A stretch of 64,000 nt of DNA from positions 3,419,149-3,483,148 of the forward strand of contig NW_023998415.1 in the NCBI RefSeq assembly GCF_014805625.2, read 5' to 3'. The notes beneath the pieces were generated by a model that had not been told where the DNA came from, made no database searches, and saw nothing but the letters and a program-made list of their open reading frames with translations. Source of the DNA: Glossina fuscipes (Eukaryota; Arthropoda; Insecta; Diptera; Glossinidae). Below are positions 59,670 to 64,000 of this stretch, one piece after another. Made by a program: the position numbers and the translations under genes. How positions within the stretch are numbered: position 1 is the stretch's first letter; every line of letters begins with the position of its first letter.

Positions 59670-59935
59670 TGACGCGTTGGATGGGAAGTGATCAAAAAAT
59701 GGTCGTATCCGAAGCATTCTCAATAACGTTCGTCCTTGAGCCAAGCACGTCAGTGTGCCAAATTTTAACAAAATATCTCAAAAATTGCGGTCTGTAGGGT
59801 AAACCCCAAAAAATAAAATGGACAGACGAACAGGTCGACTCAGAAATTGATACCGAATCCATCGGTATAATAAAAGTTATCCATCGGCCTCAAGACGCTT
59901 GCACCAGAAATGGTGTATGGTATAAAAGAAAGTTG
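59670..59935 (+). repeat. INE-1/DINE-1-like dispersed repeat, copy 10
   Basis: GGGAAGTGATCAAAAAATGG, TCGTATCCGAAGCATTCTCA, CGTTCGTCCTTGAGCCAAGC, ACGTCAGTGTGCCAAATTTT, AAAATATCTCAAAAATTGCG, AATGGACAGACGAACAGGTC, GAATCCATCGGTATAATAAA and the end ATGGTGTATGGTATAAAAGA. It spans almost the whole family, including the terminal GGTATAAAAG. Confidence 0.75.
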
Positions 59936-61169
59936 AAAAAAACAATGAAAACTTCGACACCCTTTAGTATTGGTTGACCATGACCGAATACTTCCATTTC
60001 TGTACGGCGACTGAAGGAGCGTTCTAACAAGTTTTATTTCAAATTATGCACCATCATATGCTAAATAATTTATTTCTATAATTTAATCACACGCTATATT
60101 TATATTACCTCGGAGAACTCTTGATCTGCTTACCCGTTGGGGGTAACCGAAAGAAATTCTTATTCTTTTTCCACTACTCTTTCCACGCAGTACTTCAACA
60201 CAAGATGCTATATATTATACAAGTTGGAGCAACATCACTTACTAGAGCGGCCTTAGGTCTTTGTACGTCTTGTGGGTCTTTGTTTGTTACGTCCAACAAT
60301 AGCTGAGCACGCTTTTTTTTTGAATATATAAATTCGTAACTGAACGTAGCAGCATAACTGAGTATACAATTCATATTCAGACTAATTCCGGTAAATAGAG
60401 AAGCGAATCCTGTGATGAAGTGCCTTGCTTTTAGTATCGTTAATAATAAAAATATTATTTTTAATTAATTAAGCAACATGTTATAAAGTATGAACAGAGC
60501 TATCGGATTTGCAAAAAATGCAAAAACAGAACGAAAGAGAAAATAGCAAAAGATTTTTATTAAATAATACGGATTTGTACATCTTTTTTATAATAAATTT
60601 TCTGAAATTTTTAAATAAAAATGCATTCAATGAAAAACTTACTTATTCTTGCAAAATTATTGCAAATTATTTCTTTAAGGAAATGATTCGGAAGCGTTTC
60701 CTTTAACACAACCGGTTATTTAATTATTTATAATCGCACTACAATATAAAGGTGTTTATTATCTCAGACGTTAAAAGTTATGAGTACACTAAGTTTATCG
60801 TTAAATTTGTCTAATAGCCAAAAAAAGCGCGTAAATCTATTTTAGATTAAAAAAAAATGATTTCATTTCATTTAGTAGCACATTTTCTGGATGTTTAAAG
60901 GATATTGAAAAGACTGGGATAAAACGCTAAAATGCAAGGACATTAAATGTATAACAATAATAGATTAGCCCAAGCTTCTAATGTGACTTAGTGATCGATT
61001 TGTCCAGTCATTTGACTGATTGCTGGGCTATTATAAAAATTGAGATAAATATCTAAAACTGGATTCACATATTTTTGATATAATACAATTATACCCCATA
61101 CGACCGGTGCTCCAAGCTCGTATTAAGTTCGTTCGGATATATGCTACATCAACAATAAAAGGACTTGAG
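59936..61169. other. Gene-free stretch
   Basis: No gene or other repeat recognised. AT-rich DNA with short A-runs. Confidence 0.45.
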
Positions 61170-61330
61170 ATAGACTGATCTTTTATCAAGCAAACCGATT
61201 CAGAATCACTTCCGTACTTGGTTTATGCGTGTCCATCCGTCCGTCCATCTGTCAATGTTCGAATTCGATATACAGATTTCGATACCTGGCTCAAGGACGA
61301 ATGCGATTAAAAATGTTTCGGATTCAGATT
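61170..61330 (-). repeat. INE-1/DINE-1-like dispersed repeat, copy 11
   Basis: The reverse complement gives CTGAATCCGAAACATTTTTA, ATCGCATTCGTCCTTGAGCC, a GACAGATGGACGGACGGATG block and TGATTCTGAATCGGTTTGC. The middle block with the ATATCTCAAAAATT motif is missing, replaced by a shortened GATACAGATATCG-like stretch. Confidence 0.68.
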
Positions 61331-61799
61331 CAAAAAAGTCATTATATGAGTAAAAGTAGGATAGGGATTACACACATTCGCATCCACAATGACACAAAAC
61401 AAATGAAACAAACTCATTACAACATTTGGCATTAATTAATACATCAAAATTGTAAGACCTGCTTCTTGCCTAAGCCGGCAAGTAACGAAGATTACAACAC
61501 ACAATCCTGTTTGGTATCTAAAATTCGTTTCGAGTTTTCTCCTTTTTTTTTTTTCTTCGAAATGCAATAAAGTTTTATTCATAAGCGCCATATTGTGGCA
61601 ATTTATTCATAACTCATAGATCAATAATTCTCGAAACTAATGCGTAGTTATCGCTTCTAACAAAAAATCGATATGAATTTTAGAAAGTGCAAACAACCCA
61701 TAAAGGATGTCTGTTAACATTTTCTATCATTTCGATCATTTATTTCCATCTTACGGTGATTTTAGAGACACAAAATTTTTATTTTCAAAACAATGGAAA
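61331..61799. other. Gene-free stretch
   Basis: No gene recognised; poly-T at about 61545-61555. Confidence 0.4.
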
Positions 61800-62340
61800 A
61801 ACTTATCTTTTTATCTGTTGATGAAACATGGTCTGCTAATGGGAAAAAATCATCACTACCTTGAAAAGTGTTATGGCCATCGAAAATCAAATTTTATTCG
61901 AGGCTTACTCGACTTGCTTTATTCGTGGAAACTCCACGGATACCCCACGCTGTTGAACGCAGTAAACGATCAGAAAAAGTGACAACGAGCAAAACATCAA
62001 AAAAATTATGAAAAATTGTCTCAATAATCCAGAAGTAAAAACAAAACAACAATAACCCAAGTCGAAGAGTTAAGGCGACCAAAGGGACGAAAAAGAAGCC
62101 ACAAGCTGGCCGACAAGGTTGTAGTCTCCGTATTTTCGAATGGACACAACACTGTATTCATCAACTATGCTGAAAAGTGAAGAATGATGAATATCGAATA
62201 TTATATAGCACTTTTGTGTCGATTGAAGAAGGAAATTAAGAGAAGAAAAAAACAGAGTGAATAATTTGCAAGAACTGAAGTTCGAATTGCTGTCACACCC
62301 CTCCGCATTCTCAGCGGTTATTATCTGCAATAATAATAAT
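61800..62340 (+). pseudogene. Mariner-like transposase catalytic-domain relic
   Basis: The plus strand reads FLSVDETWS near 61812 (VDETW box with the first catalytic aspartate). After several frame changes it gives DKVVVSVF and NGHNTVFINYAEK (62115-62175; the GKVMxSVFWDxxGxxxIDYLEKG motif), then IEYYIALLCRLKKEIKR (62193-62245) and LQELKFELLSHP (62270-62300; the H-E-L-x-F-E-L-L-P-H-P-P-Y-S-P region). The HQDNAxxH box between these is deleted, and the final D-L-A-P-S-D-Y is destroyed. The wording is that of the FLJ37770/maT-like mariners, the lineage of the 4.7-kb relic. The first helix-turn-helix is not recognisable here, and terminal repeats were not found. Confidence 0.68.
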
Positions 62341-63004
62341 ATATCGAACTGATTTTGTCACATTTTAAAGAGAGACAATGTTCGAATTTTTACTTACTCC
62401 CGGTTCTTATTAACCCATGTCTCATATTATGTATGTTTAAAATATGTACTCGTATGCAGACATCATTGATTGCAAGTATTATATCGAAATCATTATATGT
62501 CTAAACGTATTATATATAAAACGCTTATAAATAGCGTTAGTAACGTGAATTATTTAAATTACTATAATTCCTGCAATTATAAGGCACTTTTAGTGTTTGA
62601 TGTATTTTTGGTATAGCAAGCGTACGATTTTCTATAGTTATTTCTTAACAGAAAACTATGTAGTAAGAAAATTATTCAAACCAAGCCAAGAAATCCGTGT
62701 TTCCATTAGATGAAGACTGCACACTTTCTCTTCCATTCAAGTTCAACTTCTTTTCTATCCATCATCTTTATCCACTTGCAATTTTTCTTCATACCTATTA
62801 CTGGAAGATAAGAGCGTACTAAAGTTATGATAGCGTTTGTAATATTTAGAAATACTTTCAAATGATCAAACATTCCTCCAACTCTAAAGCGATTCAATAC
62901 TTTTTCCATCCGGCTTTTATTAACTTTCAACACTTTGTTGATTGATATAGTCTAGTCTGAATTACCGCGAAGAGTTGAAATCTCGACACTTTATCCGATA
63001 CTAA
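62341..63004. other. Gene-free stretch
   Basis: A 75-residue Lys-rich minus-strand frame at 62706-62933 has no motif I recognise. No gene is called. Confidence 0.4.
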
Positions 63005-63895
63005 TCATTTTGTTTATTCCATACATTATTGATCGCCCGCGGTGACTTAATGCAGCCATATCTTAATGTACGCTGACTGCTCGTTAAAATTTATGAAATT
63101 AAATTTAAATAAATCCAAGAAGCTTTCTTTCTCAAGGAGGCAATCATTGAATACTGAGTATTTTATCGGTTCACACACGAACATGGAAAACGTAGATTCA
63201 TTTCGACCGATTTAAGGTTTTATTTTGCACATCGAGCGCTCTTTAAGTAAAGCTAGGCCCGCGCTCGGTGGTCGTTCAAAAGCATTTCTTGCTGTTTGGC
63301 TTTGGGAGTTTGGGTTAGGATCCGCTTGCCTCTCTGCCTCCTTATATAAATAGGTTGCTTCTGTTATTTTTACCATCGTAAGAAACGTGGATTTATTCTT
63401 TGAGTTTCACTCTTAATTAGGTTAACAAATGGTACCATCGGTTCGCCTAGATTACTTGGTGAGATAAACTTTAATGTTCCTAATCGCGCTCTCTAGGAAC
63501 TTTATATTCATTTAGCTTAGCCAATGTAAATACAATTATGCGATGTTCAATTCATTCAGAGTTGTTTGCAGAAACGTAAATGACATCTATCACTTAGTCG
63601 CAATATTGGACTCTTTAAAGTCTATCACGCTATCCTTAATACCCTCGATTAGTCGATGTCGTATTTAAAGTAACTTGCAATCTCAACATCTTACTATGAT
63701 TCTATGAGTCGAAAATTGACTGGTGTTATTTACCGTTATCGGTTGCCTAGCGTTAGCACATTTGCAACTTGGATCTGTACCAGTGGCAGGTGTGCCTCTG
63801 AGCTAAATGTATGCATGCTTTTTTCATTTTCTTTCTTTCTTATCTACTTAAACACGTGTAAATAAACAAGCAAATAAACAAATTATTATTTGCAT
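63005..63895 (+). mobile_element. LINE copy B, internally deleted sibling of copy A
   Basis: Aligns block by block with 1-1374. TTAATGTACGCTGACTGCTC corresponds to the YADD region. Next are TAAATAAATCCAAGAAGCTT (copy A at 315) and CTTTAAGTAAAGCTAGGCCC (copy A at 473). A jump of about 140 bases is joined at GCGCTCGGTGGTCGTTCAAA to TTCTTGCTGTTTGG, with GAGTTGTTTGCAGAAACGTA (copy A at 923) further on. The 3' untranslated region follows (GAGTCGAAAATTGACTGG), with an AAATAAACAAGCAAATAAAC tail. A second gap of about 80 bases removes the residues after the YADD box. It is dead in all frames. The left boundary is approximate because homology fades there. Confidence 0.86.
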
Positions 63896-64000
63896 AGAGG
63901 ATAATGTTCCAAATGTTTCATGGAGATAAAAGAAATTTCTCCACCAATTGAGTTCATTAATAAGATTGCTCGTCTTTCTTGACGTTTCTTTAAATCGATT

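Noticed and set aside
62706..62933. 75-residue Lys-rich minus-strand frame
   Set aside because: No motif and no splice signals. It probably reflects an A/T-rich random open frame.
1..64000. CRISPR arrays, operons, phage or bacterial mobile elements
   Set aside because: Nothing in the sequence fits. Spaced direct repeats here are microsatellites, an eroded minisatellite and transposon copies in eukaryotic DNA.

Overview
This window is AT-rich, non-coding eukaryotic DNA. It is most likely from a cyclorrhaphan fly. A tephritid fruit fly is my guess, from the mix of mariner, RNase H-bearing LINE and INE-1/DINE-1-like repeats, and I cannot confirm it. There is no prokaryotic signal: no operons, no dense coding, no CRISPR. 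No intact protein-coding gene is visible. Nearly every recognisable reading frame is a decayed transposable-element fragment. The rest is microsatellite, homopolymer and featureless A/T-rich sequence, with one 10-base assembly gap inside a (TA)n tract.

Layout. The window opens at 1-1374 with the 3' half of a non-LTR retrotransposon (LINE). It closes at about 63005-63895 with a second, internally deleted copy of the same family in the same orientation. Between them lie five mariner-type transposase elements or relics of at least three other lineages plus one matched pair. These are: 4.7-5.4 kb (+); 6.84-7.40 kb (+); 16250-17443 (-) with intact terminal repeats; 19539-20076 (+), a 0.54-kb deletion derivative with recognisable terminal repeats; 54885-56098 (+), a sibling of the 16.2-kb copy; and 61.8-62.3 kb (+). 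Other LINE fragments occur at 28.2 kb (-, C-terminal zinc-knuckle region), 44.3-46.1 kb (-, endonuclease plus reverse transcriptase), 49.6 kb (-) and 53.6-54.6 kb (+). The last two belong to one RNase H-bearing family. About ten copies of a roughly 300-bp dispersed repeat resembling the INE-1/DINE-1 (Helitron-derived) family are concentrated between 11 and 27 kb. Two copies of a tRNA-derived SINE-like repeat lie at 42.86 and 57.8 kb.

The most interesting structure is of four kinds. First, the two terminal-repeat-intact mariners share the same internal deletion, yet each carries its own private frameshifts, so both appear to descend from an already defective source. Second, a pair of about 370-bp inverted repeats (43.57 and 47.6 kb) brackets a 3.3-kb interior holding a LINE. 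Third, 49155-49625 is a heavily eroded minisatellite with a period near 25 bp. Fourth, several very short splice-bounded open segments look like candidate exons: 41 nt at 10.66 kb (-), 45 nt at 56.57 kb (-) and 117 nt at 41.6 kb (+).

If either minus-strand candidate is real, much of the window is intron of one large minus-strand gene. That would explain the absence of other coding sequence. I could not identify such a gene. I found no convincing novel functional system. The novelty is in repeat structure.
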